Notes: a model not told the origin generated them from the letters alone. Positions 7,402 through 14,947 are shown, counted from the first letter of the stretch. The stretch: 64,000 nt of DNA from UBA5972 sp964567685 (GCA_964567685.1 CAZMNO010000013.1:11260-75259); one strand, 5' to 3'. Made by a program: numbers and translations.

Positions 7402-8229
7402 ATGCAGATTGTTCCTTTAACCGGCTCTCTCGGCGCCACGATTACCGGGGCTGATATTCGCAAGGATGCTGATTGGCCTGCCCTGCGGCAGGCCTTTGTT
7501 GATCATGGCGTCATCGTCATCCGTGAGCAGATTATTACACCAGACGAGCACCTTAATTTCGCGCGCCGCTGGGGCAACATCAATGTGAACCGGTTTTTTA
7601 CTCCACTTGATAGCCATCCGAATATCGCAGTTGTCTTGAAGGAACCCGACCAGAAATCCGCCATTGGCGAGGAATGGCACACCGACCATTCCTACGACAC
7701 TGAACCGGCGATGTGTTCAATTCTGCACGCGATTGAGGTTCCTCCAACAGGCGGTGATACCTGTTTCAGCTCTATGTATGCGGCATATGACGCGCTTTCA
7801 GATCAATTCAAGGAATTATTGAAAGGCCTCAAAGCCTGGCACTCCTCACGCCACGCTTTCGGATTTGCCGTGGCCGAGCACGAACAGTATTCAGAGGGAC
7901 GGTTACACAATCCGGCCGCCGCAACTCAGGATTCACTGCATCCCGTAGTGATTAAGCACCCGTTGTCGGGCCGAAAGGCGCTTTTTGTGAACCCTGATTT
8001 CACAACGCGTATCGAGGGGTTTGACAAGGCGGAATCCGATGCAATTCTCGCCTTCCTCTATACCCATTGCCAGAAAGCAGATTTCCAATGCCGTGTGTCG
8101 TGGCACAATGGCGATGTCACGATGTGGGACAATCGCGCAACCCTGCATAAGGCGATAAACGACTATCAGGGACAGCGGCGCTATATGCACCGGGTGACCG
8201 TCGATGGCTGCGCTCTCAGCCCTGCTTAG
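7402..8229 (+). CDS. TauD/TfdA-family Fe(II)/2-oxoglutarate dioxygenase
   Basis: 275 residues, the usual length for TauD-like enzymes, which hydroxylate small acids while decarboxylating 2-oxoglutarate. The iron ligands are the HxD pair at His93/Asp95 (EEWHTDHSYD) and the distal His249 (DNRATLHKAIND). An Arg about 11-15 residues later (RRYMHRV) would bind the cosubstrate carboxylate. It begins a three-gene run: the next gene starts 15 bases after its stop. The substrate is unknown, and taurine or chlorophenoxyacetate should not be assumed from the family name. Confidence 0.88.
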   Translation: MQIVPLTGSLGATITGADIRKDADWPALRQAFVDHGVIVIREQIITPDEHLNFARRWGNINVNRFFTPLDSHPNIAVVLKEPDQKSAIGEEWHTDHSYDTEPAMCSILHAIEVPPTGGDTCFSSMYAAYDALSDQFKELLKGLKAWHSSRHAFGFAVAEHEQYSEGRLHNPAAATQDSLHPVVIKHPLSGRKALFVNPDFTTRIEGFDKAESDAILAFLYTHCQKADFQCRVSWHNGDVTMWDNRATLHKAINDYQGQRRYMHRVTVDGCALSPA

Positions 8230-8244
8230 GAAAAGGGAACTTCA

Positions 8245-8994
8245 ATGACCGACCTGACCGGTAAAACCGTCCTTATCACCGGTGCCTCGCGCGGAATTGG
8301 CGAGGCTGCAGCACGCGCATTTGCCGATGACGGTGCGAATGTGGCGCTGGTCGCCCGGTCGGTGGGCGAGATCAGCAGGATAGCTGCTGATATCGGCCCG
8401 AACGCAATCGCCATCAGCTGCGATGTCAGCAACCGCGCGTCGGTCACTGCAGCTGTAAAAGAAACTGTCGGTAGGTTTGGCGGACTTGACATCCTCATTG
8501 GCAACGCTGGTCTGATTTCTCCCATAGGCCCGATTGATCAGATTGATCCAGACGACTGGGACAAGGTGATCGACGTGAACGTCAAAGGTGTCTTTTACGG
8601 AATTCGCGCTGCTCTTCCCCATATGACCTCCGGCGGCACGATCCTGACCATCGGTTCTGGCGCAGCCACTTCGGCGCTGGAGGGTTGGAGCCATTACTGC
8701 ACCTCAAAGGCTGCTGTGCACCACCTGAATGCCTGTCTGCACAAAGAGATGGGGCCAAAGGGCATCCGCGCTATTGTCCTGTCACCCGGCACGGTCGCAA
8801 CCCAGATGCAGCACGAGATCCGCGAGTCCGGCATCAATCCGGTGGCCCAGATGGCCTGGGAAGAACATATTCCACCTGAATGGCCGGCACGCACACTGAT
8901 CTGGATGTGCAGTGCCGAAGCTGACGACTATCTCGGGGGTGTCATCTCGCTTCGTGAAGATGCAATCCGCCGCCGGGTCGGACTGATTACATGA
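8245..8994 (+). CDS. Short-chain dehydrogenase/reductase
   Basis: A classical SDR of 249 residues: the cofactor motif TGASRGIGE at 12-20, NAG at 87-89, catalytic Ser138, Tyr151 and Lys155 (HYCTSKAAV). The Arg in VARS after the second strand hints at NADP(H), but this is weak evidence. The stop codon overlaps the start of the enoyl-CoA hydratase gene by four bases (ATGA), so the two are probably translated together in a small catabolic operon with the upstream dioxygenase. Confidence 0.88.
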   Translation: MTDLTGKTVLITGASRGIGEAAARAFADDGANVALVARSVGEISRIAADIGPNAIAISCDVSNRASVTAAVKETVGRFGGLDILIGNAGLISPIGPIDQIDPDDWDKVIDVNVKGVFYGIRAALPHMTSGGTILTIGSGAATSALEGWSHYCTSKAAVHHLNACLHKEMGPKGIRAIVLSPGTVATQMQHEIRESGINPVAQMAWEEHIPPEWPARTLIWMCSAEADDYLGGVISLREDAIRRRVGLIT

Positions 8995-9707
8995 TTGATC
9001 TTGCGAAAGACGGCGGTCTGTGGACGGTCACTCTCAATCGTCCTGGCAAGGCTAATGCGCTGAGCATTGCGATGCTGGAGCAGCTTGATGATATTTTTGC
9101 CGCGGCACAGGACGATCAGAATCTGCGGGCGCTTGTGGTGACCGGTGCCGGTGAGCGGGTGTTTTGTGCCGGGGCTGATCTTGGCGAAGCACGCAGTGGC
9201 AGCTCGATCACTACCAACCCGATATGGGAAAGCGTTTCCGGTCGTCTTTCCGGGTTACCCTGTCTGACCATCGCTGCCCTGAACGGAACCTTGGCAGGGG
9301 GTGGGTTTTGCCTGGCCCTGGCTTGCGATCTCAGGATTGCAGTTCCGGACGCGAAGTTCTTCTATCCGGTTTTGCAGAATGGGTTTCTTCCCCAGCCATC
9401 GGATGTAAAGCGCATGAACGCACTGATCGGACCGTCGCGCAGCCGTCTGATACTGCTGGCCGGGCAAAAACTGGCTGCCCCCGAGGCGAAGGAGTTTGGC
9501 CTGATTGACCGAATTGCTGAGGCTGCAGAATTTCCAACCCTGATTGCCGAACTCTCAAAGGCTGCGCTCAGCGGCAAGCCAGAGGTTCTGACAGCGATCA
9601 AGCGACTTGCCGATCCATTGCTGACAGATGAGGTGTTGAGGGATTGCTTTGCAGCAGTTTACGAAGGGAACGCTGATGCAGGAGACCGTATTCGCACTGG
9701 TCGGTGA
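8991..9707 (+). CDS. Enoyl-CoA hydratase/isomerase family protein
   Basis: A 238-residue crotonase-fold protein. The oxyanion-hole segments are recognisable: CAGADLGEA at about 56-64 and LNGTLAGGGFCLALACDLRIA at about 99-119. Where classical hydratases have Glu residues in the active site, this protein has FYPVLQNGF, so it may be an isomerase, hydrolase or other crotonase variant. It is translationally coupled to the upstream SDR, and the pair plus the TauD enzyme suggests breakdown of an acyl-CoA or carboxylic acid of unknown structure. Confidence 0.83.
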   Translation: MIDLAKDGGLWTVTLNRPGKANALSIAMLEQLDDIFAAAQDDQNLRALVVTGAGERVFCAGADLGEARSGSSITTNPIWESVSGRLSGLPCLTIAALNGTLAGGGFCLALACDLRIAVPDAKFFYPVLQNGFLPQPSDVKRMNALIGPSRSRLILLAGQKLAAPEAKEFGLIDRIAEAAEFPTLIAELSKAALSGKPEVLTAIKRLADPLLTDEVLRDCFAAVYEGNADAGDRIRTGR

Positions 9708-9764
9708 CCTAATCGACTTTTAGCTCGCGAGGTGGGTACCGATATTCTTCACTTTATACATTAA

Positions 9765-10028
9765 TTAACCACAATAAACCTTTATAATTACGTCATTTTT
9801 GTCATATTCTATGTTAAGCCGATCTGGCACATAATCAGTCGTCACCATCATCCCGGGTCCAATTATACGGACTGTTTTGGAAAATCGCATGGTTTCAACG
9901 ACTTGCTTGTCAGAGCCGATAAGATACTGCAGCTCTGACGCGCCGCAGGCATCGCCGCTTCCGTTGGCTTCAACGGGGGCTGCGTGAAAGGTTGTCATGG
10001 CCAGTGCTATGATCGTCAGGAACTTCAT
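9765..10028 (-). CDS. I78-family peptidase inhibitor, secreted
   Basis: 87 residues with a signal peptide (MKFLTIIALAMTTFHAAPVEA) and the I78 inhibitor pattern: a Cys in DACGASELQYLIG, then DRLNIEYDKNDVIIKVYCG at the end. The family inhibits serine proteases in the periplasm or outside the cell. The ATG at 10028 overlaps the glpK stop (ATGA) and follows GGGAGG, so it is translated as the last gene of the glpD-glpK operon. I see no metabolic reason for that link. A longer in-frame start at 10067 lies inside glpK and would destroy the signal peptide. Confidence 0.82.
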   Translation of the reverse strand: MKFLTIIALAMTTFHAAPVEANGSGDACGASELQYLIGSDKQVVETMRFSKTVRIIGPGMMVTTDYVPDRLNIEYDKNDVIIKVYCG

Positions 10029-11509
10029 TCCAATCCTCCCAGAGTTCGGCGAACCGCGCCTTGCCAACCCTGATATGAACGCTCCCGCGCCTCTGGGTCA
10101 AGCCGTGGTTCAAATCGTTTTTCCTGTGCCCAGCGCTCAGTAAAGACCGCAGGATCTGCGCAAATCCCAGCTGACAGGCCTGCCAGATAAGCCGCCCCCA
10201 GCGCCGTTGTTTCGGTGACGACAGGACGGTCCACAGGCGCATTCAGTTGATCAGCGATTGCCTGCATTGTCCAGTCACTGGCCGTCATTCCACCATCGAC
10301 ACGCAGTACCGTGTCGCCTGCGCCAGACCAGTCGGCACGCATCGCCTCGATCAGATCGCGGGTTTGAAAGGCCACGCTTTCAAGTGCCGCTTTGGCAATC
10401 TCGGCCGGCCCACTGGCGCGCGTCAGTCCGAAAATCGCACCCCGGCAATCTGCATCCCAATAGGGCGCACCCAGTCCGGTAAAAGCCGGCACCATAAAGA
10501 CTTGCTGGCCGGGATCAGCTGAATTTGCCAGCGCCCCGGTTTCAGAGGCTGACTCAATAATCTTTAGCCCATCCCGCAACCACTGCACCGCAGAACCGGC
10601 CACAAAGATCGAACCCTCCAGCGCATAGGTCACCTTGCCGCCGATCTGATAGGCGATCGTTGTGAGCAACCGGTTGTGAGACACCACTCTCTCATCACCC
10701 GTATTGAGCAGTGCAAAACAGCCCGTGCCATAGGTTGATTTCAGCATTCCCGGGCTGAAACACGCCTGCCCAACAGTTGCCGCCTGCTGATCCCCCGCAA
10801 CCCCGCGAATAGGAATCTCTGCGCCGAAAATCGACGCATCCGTGGCCCCAAAATCGCCGGATGAATCGCGGACATCAGGTAAAACGGCTGGCGGAATGTC
10901 AAAGAGCGCCAGCAGCTCCTCGTCCCACTCACCCTCAACGATATTATAGAGCATCGTGCGCGAGGCGTTCGTGGCGTCAGTTGCGTGCACCTTTCCCCCG
11001 GTCAGTTTCCAGACCAGAAAGCAATCCACCGTTCCAAAGAGCAATTTGCCCGCCTCAGCCTTTTGCCGGGCATCGCCGACATTGTTCAGAATCCAGGCAA
11101 GTTTGGTGGCCGAGAAATAAGGATCGAGAAGCAGACCGGTTTTCTCGATGATCATCGCTTCGTGCCCATCGGCCTTAAGGTCAGCGCAGATTTGTGCTGT
11201 TCGCCGGTCCTGCCAGACAATTGCGTTGCAGACGGGGACACCGGTTTCTTTGTCCCAAACCACAACCGTCTCGCGCTGGTTCGCAACCCCGATTGCGGCG
11301 ACTGAAGCTGTATTTACCCCTGCAAGTGCCGTCTTGCAGGTCGCCAAAGTAGTTTGCAGAATGTCCTCCGGATCGTGTTCAACCCATCCTGATTGCGGGA
11401 AATGCTGGGTGAATTCCTCCTGTCCAACCGCCTTAGGCTGCAAATCCGCATCAAACAAGATTGCCCGGCTGGAAGTCGTGCCCTGATCTATCGCCAGAAT
11501 ATGAGTCAT
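10025..11509 (-). CDS. glpK: Glycerol kinase
   Basis: A 494-residue FGGY-family kinase that phosphorylates glycerol to sn-glycerol 3-phosphate. The start MTHILAIDQGTTSSRAILFD carries the family's N-terminal phosphate loop; NAIVWQDRRT, VAGDQQAATVGQACF and the late DGGMTASDW segment are all typical. Starting at ATG 11509 overlaps the glpD stop by ATGA. The I78 inhibitor gene is coupled to its 3' end in the same way. No glycerol facilitator or glpR regulator is in view. Confidence 0.96.
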   Translation of the reverse strand: MTHILAIDQGTTSSRAILFDADLQPKAVGQEEFTQHFPQSGWVEHDPEDILQTTLATCKTALAGVNTASVAAIGVANQRETVVVWDKETGVPVCNAIVWQDRRTAQICADLKADGHEAMIIEKTGLLLDPYFSATKLAWILNNVGDARQKAEAGKLLFGTVDCFLVWKLTGGKVHATDATNASRTMLYNIVEGEWDEELLALFDIPPAVLPDVRDSSGDFGATDASIFGAEIPIRGVAGDQQAATVGQACFSPGMLKSTYGTGCFALLNTGDERVVSHNRLLTTIAYQIGGKVTYALEGSIFVAGSAVQWLRDGLKIIESASETGALANSADPGQQVFMVPAFTGLGAPYWDADCRGAIFGLTRASGPAEIAKAALESVAFQTRDLIEAMRADWSGAGDTVLRVDGGMTASDWTMQAIADQLNAPVDRPVVTETTALGAAYLAGLSAGICADPAVFTERWAQEKRFEPRLDPEARERSYQGWQGAVRRTLGGLE

Positions 11510-13005
11510 TGCCTGTTCTCCGCCAACCAATCTTCAAGCGCTGCGATTTCAGCGTCGCTCATGCGCAAACCGCATTTCGTGCGCCGCCAAATGATATCTT
11601 CGGCCGTTTCGGCCCATTCCCGTTCAATCAACCACCTAAGCTCGGCCTCGGAAATCCCGGCGCCAAAATCTTTGCCGGATTCACCGGGCTGCCCAAGCAC
11701 TTTCCACGCCAGCGTGCCATATGAGGCCACCAGCCGGCGAGCAGTACGGGGCTCAAGATCAGGATAGTCCTTTTGCAGTTTTGCCACCAGCGCCGGTCGG
11801 CCATCAAACTCGAAATCACCGCCAGGCAATGGGGTGTGATCAGTCCATGGGTGGCCCTGCATGGGCAGATAGGGGGCAAACGAAGCTACAACCTCTTCCG
11901 CCAGTTTGCGGTAGGTGGTGATTTTTCCACCAAAAACATTGATCAACGGCAATACGCCCGCCTGATCTTCAAGCTGGATGTGATAGTCACGCGAGGCCTT
12001 GCTGGCGCTTCCTTCCAGTGCATCGTCAAGCGGGCGCACACCCGCGAAAGACCAGACAACGTCTAATTCCTTTATCGGGTTGGCAAAATACTCCGAAGCG
12101 GCGGTGCACAGATACTTTTTTTCGGCATCTGTACATTCAGCCATCGCAGGATCGCCCCGATGATCGACATCCGTGGTGCCGATCATGGTGAAGTCCTCCT
12201 GATAAGGAATGGCAAATATGATCCGGCCATCGGCGTTTTGAAAGAAATAGGCGCGGTTATGTGCATACAGGCGCGGTGTCACAATATGCGAGCCTCGCAC
12301 CAGCCGGATCGGGTCAGAGATCTTGTGGTCGAACACGTTTTCGATGACGCGATTCACCCATGGGCCACCGGCATTTACAACCGCTGTCACATTGATTTTA
12401 CGTTTGTTTTTGTTGTTCTGGTCCTGCAACTCGCATATCCAGACCCCTTTATCGCGCTTGGCCGAGAGCACCCGCATGCGCGTTTGAATGACCGCACCGC
12501 GATCCGCTGCATCCCGCGCGTTCAGTACAACCAGACGCGCGTCATCCACTGAACCATCTGAGTATTCAAATGCGCGCCTGAGCTCGGGTTTCAACGCCCG
12601 ACCGGCGATGTCTTTTCTAAGATCAAGCGGCTTGGTCGGAGCCAGCAGCTTGCGCCCACCAAGGCTGTCGTAAAGAAACAGGCCAAGACGCAGCAACCAG
12701 GCCGGACGCATCCCTTTGGCATGGGGTAGGATGAACCGCATGGGTTGCGCGATATGCGGCATATTTCGAAGCAGGACCTCGCGTTCGATCAACGCCTTTC
12801 TGACCAGCAGGAATTCATACTGTTCCAGATACCTGAGGCCCCCGTGAAAAAGCTTGGTCGAGGCTGACGAGGTTGCCGAAGCCAGATCCCCCTGCTCACA
12901 GAGCAGAACAGACAAACCCCGGCCCGAAGCATCGCGCGCGATCCCGGCGCCGTTCACCCCTCCTCCGATCACCAGAAGGTCATAGGTTTCCTGTTTTTTT
13001 GCCAC
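11506..13005 (-). CDS. glpD: Glycerol-3-phosphate dehydrogenase (aerobic, FAD)
   Basis: About 499 residues. It oxidises glycerol 3-phosphate to dihydroxyacetone phosphate at the membrane, passing electrons to quinone. The FAD-binding motif YDLLVIGGGVNGAGIARDA is at the N-terminus, followed by SSASTKLFHGGLRYLEQ; FGGKITTYRKLAE is typical of the C-terminal part. The best start is GTG 13005, seven bases after AGGA. An upstream in-frame extension to 13386 is non-conserved and reads through the divergent promoter region. It is first in the operon glpD-glpK-I78. Confidence 0.94.
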   Translation of the reverse strand: MAKKQETYDLLVIGGGVNGAGIARDASGRGLSVLLCEQGDLASATSSASTKLFHGGLRYLEQYEFLLVRKALIEREVLLRNMPHIAQPMRFILPHAKGMRPAWLLRLGLFLYDSLGGRKLLAPTKPLDLRKDIAGRALKPELRRAFEYSDGSVDDARLVVLNARDAADRGAVIQTRMRVLSAKRDKGVWICELQDQNNKNKRKINVTAVVNAGGPWVNRVIENVFDHKISDPIRLVRGSHIVTPRLYAHNRAYFFQNADGRIIFAIPYQEDFTMIGTTDVDHRGDPAMAECTDAEKKYLCTAASEYFANPIKELDVVWSFAGVRPLDDALEGSASKASRDYHIQLEDQAGVLPLINVFGGKITTYRKLAEEVVASFAPYLPMQGHPWTDHTPLPGGDFEFDGRPALVAKLQKDYPDLEPRTARRLVASYGTLAWKVLGQPGESGKDFGAGISEAELRWLIEREWAETAEDIIWRRTKCGLRMSDAEIAALEDWLAENRQ

Positions 13006-13159
13006 CCGAATTCCTGCCGATGTGCCACCAATCACAAGATGAAGCCATCGCGCGATTACATCAATGTCGAAAAGGAAAATTCGGCGATCTCTTTGATTGC
13101 ATCGTGGATTGAAATCAACCAATGTGTCGGCTGAAATAATACTTAAGGGGGGAAATAAT

Positions 13160-14272
13160 ATGAAAACGCGCGCAGCAGTCGCACTTGAAGCCGGGAAGCC
13201 ACTCGAGGTGATGGAGGTAAATCTCGACGGACCTCGGGCCGGCGAAGTTCTGGTTGAAATCAAGGCAACCGGGATATGCCACACCGACGAATTCACCCTT
13301 TCAGGCGCCGATCCCGAGGGGATGTTTCCCGCAATTCTTGGCCATGAAGGTGCTGGTGTGGTGGTTGAATGCGGCCCAGGCGTCACCTCGGTAGAGCCCG
13401 GCGATCACGTAATCCCCCTCTATACACCTGAATGCCGCGAGTGCGAATACTGCCTTAACCCCAAAACCAATCTCTGCCAGTCGATCCGTTCAACTCAGGG
13501 GCAGGGTGTGATGCCCGACGGCACATCGCGTTTCACCATGCTCGATGGTACACCCATTCTGCATTACATGGGGTGCTCGACGTTCTCCAACCACACTGTG
13601 TTGCCGGAAATCGCATTGGCCAAAGTGCGCAAGGACGCACCGTTTGACAAGATCTGTTACATCGGCTGTGGCGTTACCACTGGCCTTGGTGCGGTTATGA
13701 ACACTGCCAAGGTCGAACAGGGATCAACGGCGATTGTCTTTGGTCTTGGTGGTATTGGCCTCAATGTCGTGCAGGGCTTGCGTCTTGCGGGGGCGGATCA
13801 GATTGTCGGTGTTGATCTGAACCCGGCCAAAGTCGATATGGCAACGAAATTCGGCATGACGGACTTTGTGAACCCTACTGAGGTTGACGGCGATCTTGTC
13901 GGCCATCTGGTGGAACTGACCGGCGGTGGCGGTGATTATACATTCGATGCAACGGGCAATGTCGGTGTCATGCGCACAGCACTTGAAGCAGCACATAAAG
14001 GCTGGGGCGAAAGCGTGATTATCGGCGTGGCCCCTGCGGGCGCTGAGATATCGACCCGACCGTTCCAGCTTGTCACGGGTCGTGTCTGGCGCGGCACCGC
14101 TTTTGGCGGTGCACGTGGCCGCACCGATGTGCCGAAAATCGTTGACTGGTACATGCAGGGCAAGGTTGAGATTGACCCGATGATCACCCACAAACTGTCA
14201 CTTGATGACATCAACAAGGGCTTTGATCTGATGCACGCGGGCGAAAGCATCCGGGCGGTGGTGGAGTATTGA
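13160..14272 (+). CDS. frmA: S-(hydroxymethyl)glutathione dehydrogenase (class III ADH)
   Basis: A 370-residue zinc alcohol dehydrogenase of class III. It oxidises the spontaneous adduct of formaldehyde and glutathione to S-formylglutathione. Catalytic zinc ligands are Cys40, His62 and Cys170; the structural zinc is held by Cys92, 95, 98 and 106. The NAD motif VFGLGGIGLN is at about 193-202. The ATG at 13160 follows GGGGGG. It is also called flhA/adhI in relatives. The next pathway gene, fghA, lies 784 bp on, and the gap is filled by two tandem peptide/RNA loci. Confidence 0.95.
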   Translation: MKTRAAVALEAGKPLEVMEVNLDGPRAGEVLVEIKATGICHTDEFTLSGADPEGMFPAILGHEGAGVVVECGPGVTSVEPGDHVIPLYTPECRECEYCLNPKTNLCQSIRSTQGQGVMPDGTSRFTMLDGTPILHYMGCSTFSNHTVLPEIALAKVRKDAPFDKICYIGCGVTTGLGAVMNTAKVEQGSTAIVFGLGGIGLNVVQGLRLAGADQIVGVDLNPAKVDMATKFGMTDFVNPTEVDGDLVGHLVELTGGGGDYTFDATGNVGVMRTALEAAHKGWGESVIIGVAPAGAEISTRPFQLVTGRVWRGTAFGGARGRTDVPKIVDWYMQGKVEIDPMITHKLSLDDINKGFDLMHAGESIRAVVEY

Positions 14273-14323
14273 TCGTGTGACCTGCAAAACCTGAAGCGCG
14301 TTAACCACGATCCGGTGCGGCGT

Positions 14324-14352
14324 TTGAGATTTGTTAAGAATAAGTCTATATT
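14324..14352 (+). promoter_or_regulatory. Promoter of RNA in unit 1
   Basis: TTGAGA (14324-14329) and TATATT (14347-14352) are separated by exactly 17 bp, a good sigma-70-type promoter. The same boxes with the same spacing recur in unit 2. The predicted transcription start is near 14359. Confidence 0.75.
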
Positions 14353-14358
14353 TTGCAG

Positions 14359-14430
14359 GAACGAAAAGTCTTATCGAATCATCACTTTCTAATTGACCCC
14401 GCCGAGTTGCAGCTCGGCGGGGTCTCTTAT
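14359..14430 (+). ncRNA. Predicted ~70-nt antitoxin-like RNA, unit 1
   Basis: It runs from the predicted start to the T-rich tail of the hairpin at 14395-14424. Two segments are complementary to the mRNA of the facing peptide gene. CGAAAAGTCTTAT (14362-14374) pairs perfectly with codons 3-7 and is repeated at 14504-14516. ATCATCACTTTCT (14378-14390) pairs over 13 bases, two of them G-U, with the Shine-Dalgarno region (antisense at 14526-14538). It contains no start codon with a ribosome-binding site. The inferred role is blocking peptide translation, as RNA II does to Fst mRNA in the enterococcal par locus. Confidence 0.68.
14395..14430 (+). terminator. Shared hairpin terminator, unit 1
   Basis: A 12-bp perfect stem (GACCCCGCCGAG with CTCGGCGGGGTC, 14395-14406 and 14413-14424) with a 6-base loop, followed by TCTTATT on the plus strand. 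It ends the short RNA. It also lies just past the minus-strand peptide stop at 14431, so the two convergent transcripts meet on it, although the T-tract on the minus side is poor. Confidence 0.85.
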
Positions 14431-14523
14431 TCAGGGCACTCCCTGAATAAACTTGATAGCTGCAATCAGCAGCCCAATGGCCGCAATCGCCACTATCAAT
14501 GCTCGAAAAGTCTTATTGCTCAT
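14431..14523 (-). CDS. 30-aa hydrophobic peptide, unit 1 (toxin-like)
   Basis: The peptide reads MSNKTFRALIVAIAAIGLLI then AAIKFIQGVP. A polar, basic N-terminus is followed by one membrane-spanning stretch of about 15 residues and a Lys-containing tail. The start at 14523 has AAAGGAGG with 9 bases between GGAGG and ATG; two further ATGs lie between. Unit 2 encodes a same-length peptide with 21 of 30 residues identical. Several codon differences in the shared part are silent (for example GGA/GGT, GTG/GTT, GCC/GCA), which supports real translation. I know no named family. Small single-helix peptides under antisense RNA control are usually membrane-active toxins, but that is inference. Confidence 0.72.
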   Translation of the reverse strand: MSNKTFRALIVAIAAIGLLIAAIKFIQGVP

Positions 14524-14537
14524 TCATCATCACCTCC

Positions 14538-14563
14538 TTTCACCACGATGGTTCGTGGTGAAA
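14538..14563 (-). promoter_or_regulatory. Stem-loop abutting the Shine-Dalgarno, unit 1
   Basis: An 11-bp perfect inverted repeat (TTTCACCACGA / TCGTGGTGAAA) with a 4-base loop sits directly upstream of GGAGG in the peptide leader. If transcribed, it would place the Shine-Dalgarno at the base of a hairpin. In DNA it could be an operator. It is conserved, with one mismatch in the stem, in unit 2. Confidence 0.75.
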
Positions 14564-14708
14564 TGATCATGCGACCGCTTTGGTTAGCGAGCGGTTAAAC
14601 CTTCCCCAATTGTCCCATTGCGGCTCAAGCGGTTTCACGCATGGCGCTCTTGGGGCCAAAGTTATAGATTTAAACCTTAACCTCATTAACCACGATCCGG
14701 GTGCGCGT

Positions 14709-14737
14709 TTGAGATTTGTTAAGAATAGATCTATAGT
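14709..14737 (+). promoter_or_regulatory. Promoter of RNA in unit 2
   Basis: TTGAGA (14709-14714) and TATAGT (14732-14737), again with 17 bp between them. The intervening TTTGTTAAGAATA is shared with unit 1 while the last bases of the spacer differ. The predicted transcription start is near 14744. Confidence 0.75.
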
Positions 14738-14743
14738 CTGCCG

Positions 14744-14814
14744 GAACGAATGGTCTTGTTACATCATCACTTTCTAATTGGCCCCGCCGAGTTGCCGCTC
14801 GGCGGGGTTTCTTA
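14744..14814 (+). ncRNA. Predicted ~70-nt antitoxin-like RNA, unit 2
   Basis: Same design as in unit 1. CATCATCACTTTCT (14762-14775) pairs over 14 bases, two of them G-U, with the Shine-Dalgarno and first ATGs of the unit 2 peptide mRNA. CGAATGGTCTTGTT (14747-14760) pairs over 14 bases, four of them G-U, with codons 3-7. The antisense of those codons (14889-14902) reads CGAATGACCTTATC: every difference is A to G or C to T on the RNA side, the type that keeps pairing. The segment follows its own peptide gene and not that of unit 1. Confidence 0.68.
14780..14814 (+). terminator. Shared hairpin terminator, unit 2
   Basis: A 10-bp G/C stem (CCCCGCCGAG at 14782-14791 with CTCGGCGGGG at 14798-14807), extended by G-T pairs and followed by TTTCTTATT on the plus strand. 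It lies immediately before the peptide stop codon of unit 2, as in unit 1. The loop differs from unit 1 (TTGCCG against TTGCAG) while the stem is kept. Confidence 0.85.
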
Positions 14815-14815
14815 T

Positions 14816-14908
14816 TCAGGGAACACCCTGAATAAGTTTGATGATTGCAATCAGCAGCCCTATTGCCGCGATCGCTAACATCAGAAGTCGAATGACCTTA
14901 TCATTCAT
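14816..14908 (-). CDS. 30-aa hydrophobic peptide, unit 2 (toxin-like)
   Basis: The peptide reads MNDKVIRLLMLAIAAIGLLI then AIIKLIQGVP, with the same length and stop position as unit 1. The core AIAAIGLLIA and the tail IQGVP are invariant, and substitutions elsewhere are conservative (Phe/Leu, Val/Leu, Ala/Ile). The leader GGAGGTGATGATGAATG is identical to unit 1, giving the same 9-base spacing to the start at 14908. It is predicted to insert in the inner membrane as a single helix with positively charged ends. Not a family I recognise; toxin is a hypothesis from architecture. Confidence 0.72.
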   Translation of the reverse strand: MNDKVIRLLMLAIAAIGLLIAIIKLIQGVP

Positions 14909-14923
14909 TCATCATCACCTCCT

Positions 14924-14947
14924 TTCTCCACGAAGGTTCGTGGTGAA
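14924..14947 (-). promoter_or_regulatory. Stem-loop abutting the Shine-Dalgarno, unit 2
   Basis: TTCTCCACGA (14924-14933) against TCGTGGTGAA (14938-14947): nine pairs with one internal mismatch and a 4-base loop. It is in the same place relative to GGAGG as the perfect stem in unit 1. Confidence 0.7.

Larger units (their letters stand above)
14301..14611. repeat. Tandem unit 1: peptide/antisense-type RNA locus
   Basis: The first of two homologous units (the other at 14686-14997, period 385 bp). From left to right it holds a plus-strand promoter, a short RNA, a hairpin terminator, a minus-strand 30-codon peptide gene with its Shine-Dalgarno, a stem-loop, and a conserved leader block ending near GCGAGCGGTTAAAC. 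Homology starts at TTAACCACGATCCGG and fades after about 14611. The units have diverged at many positions but keep all elements, which argues for selection on each. Confidence 0.85.

Noticed and set aside
14353..14598. 81-codon plus-strand frame through unit 1
   Set aside because: It reads through the terminator and antisense of the peptide gene, and the equivalent frame is not kept in unit 2.
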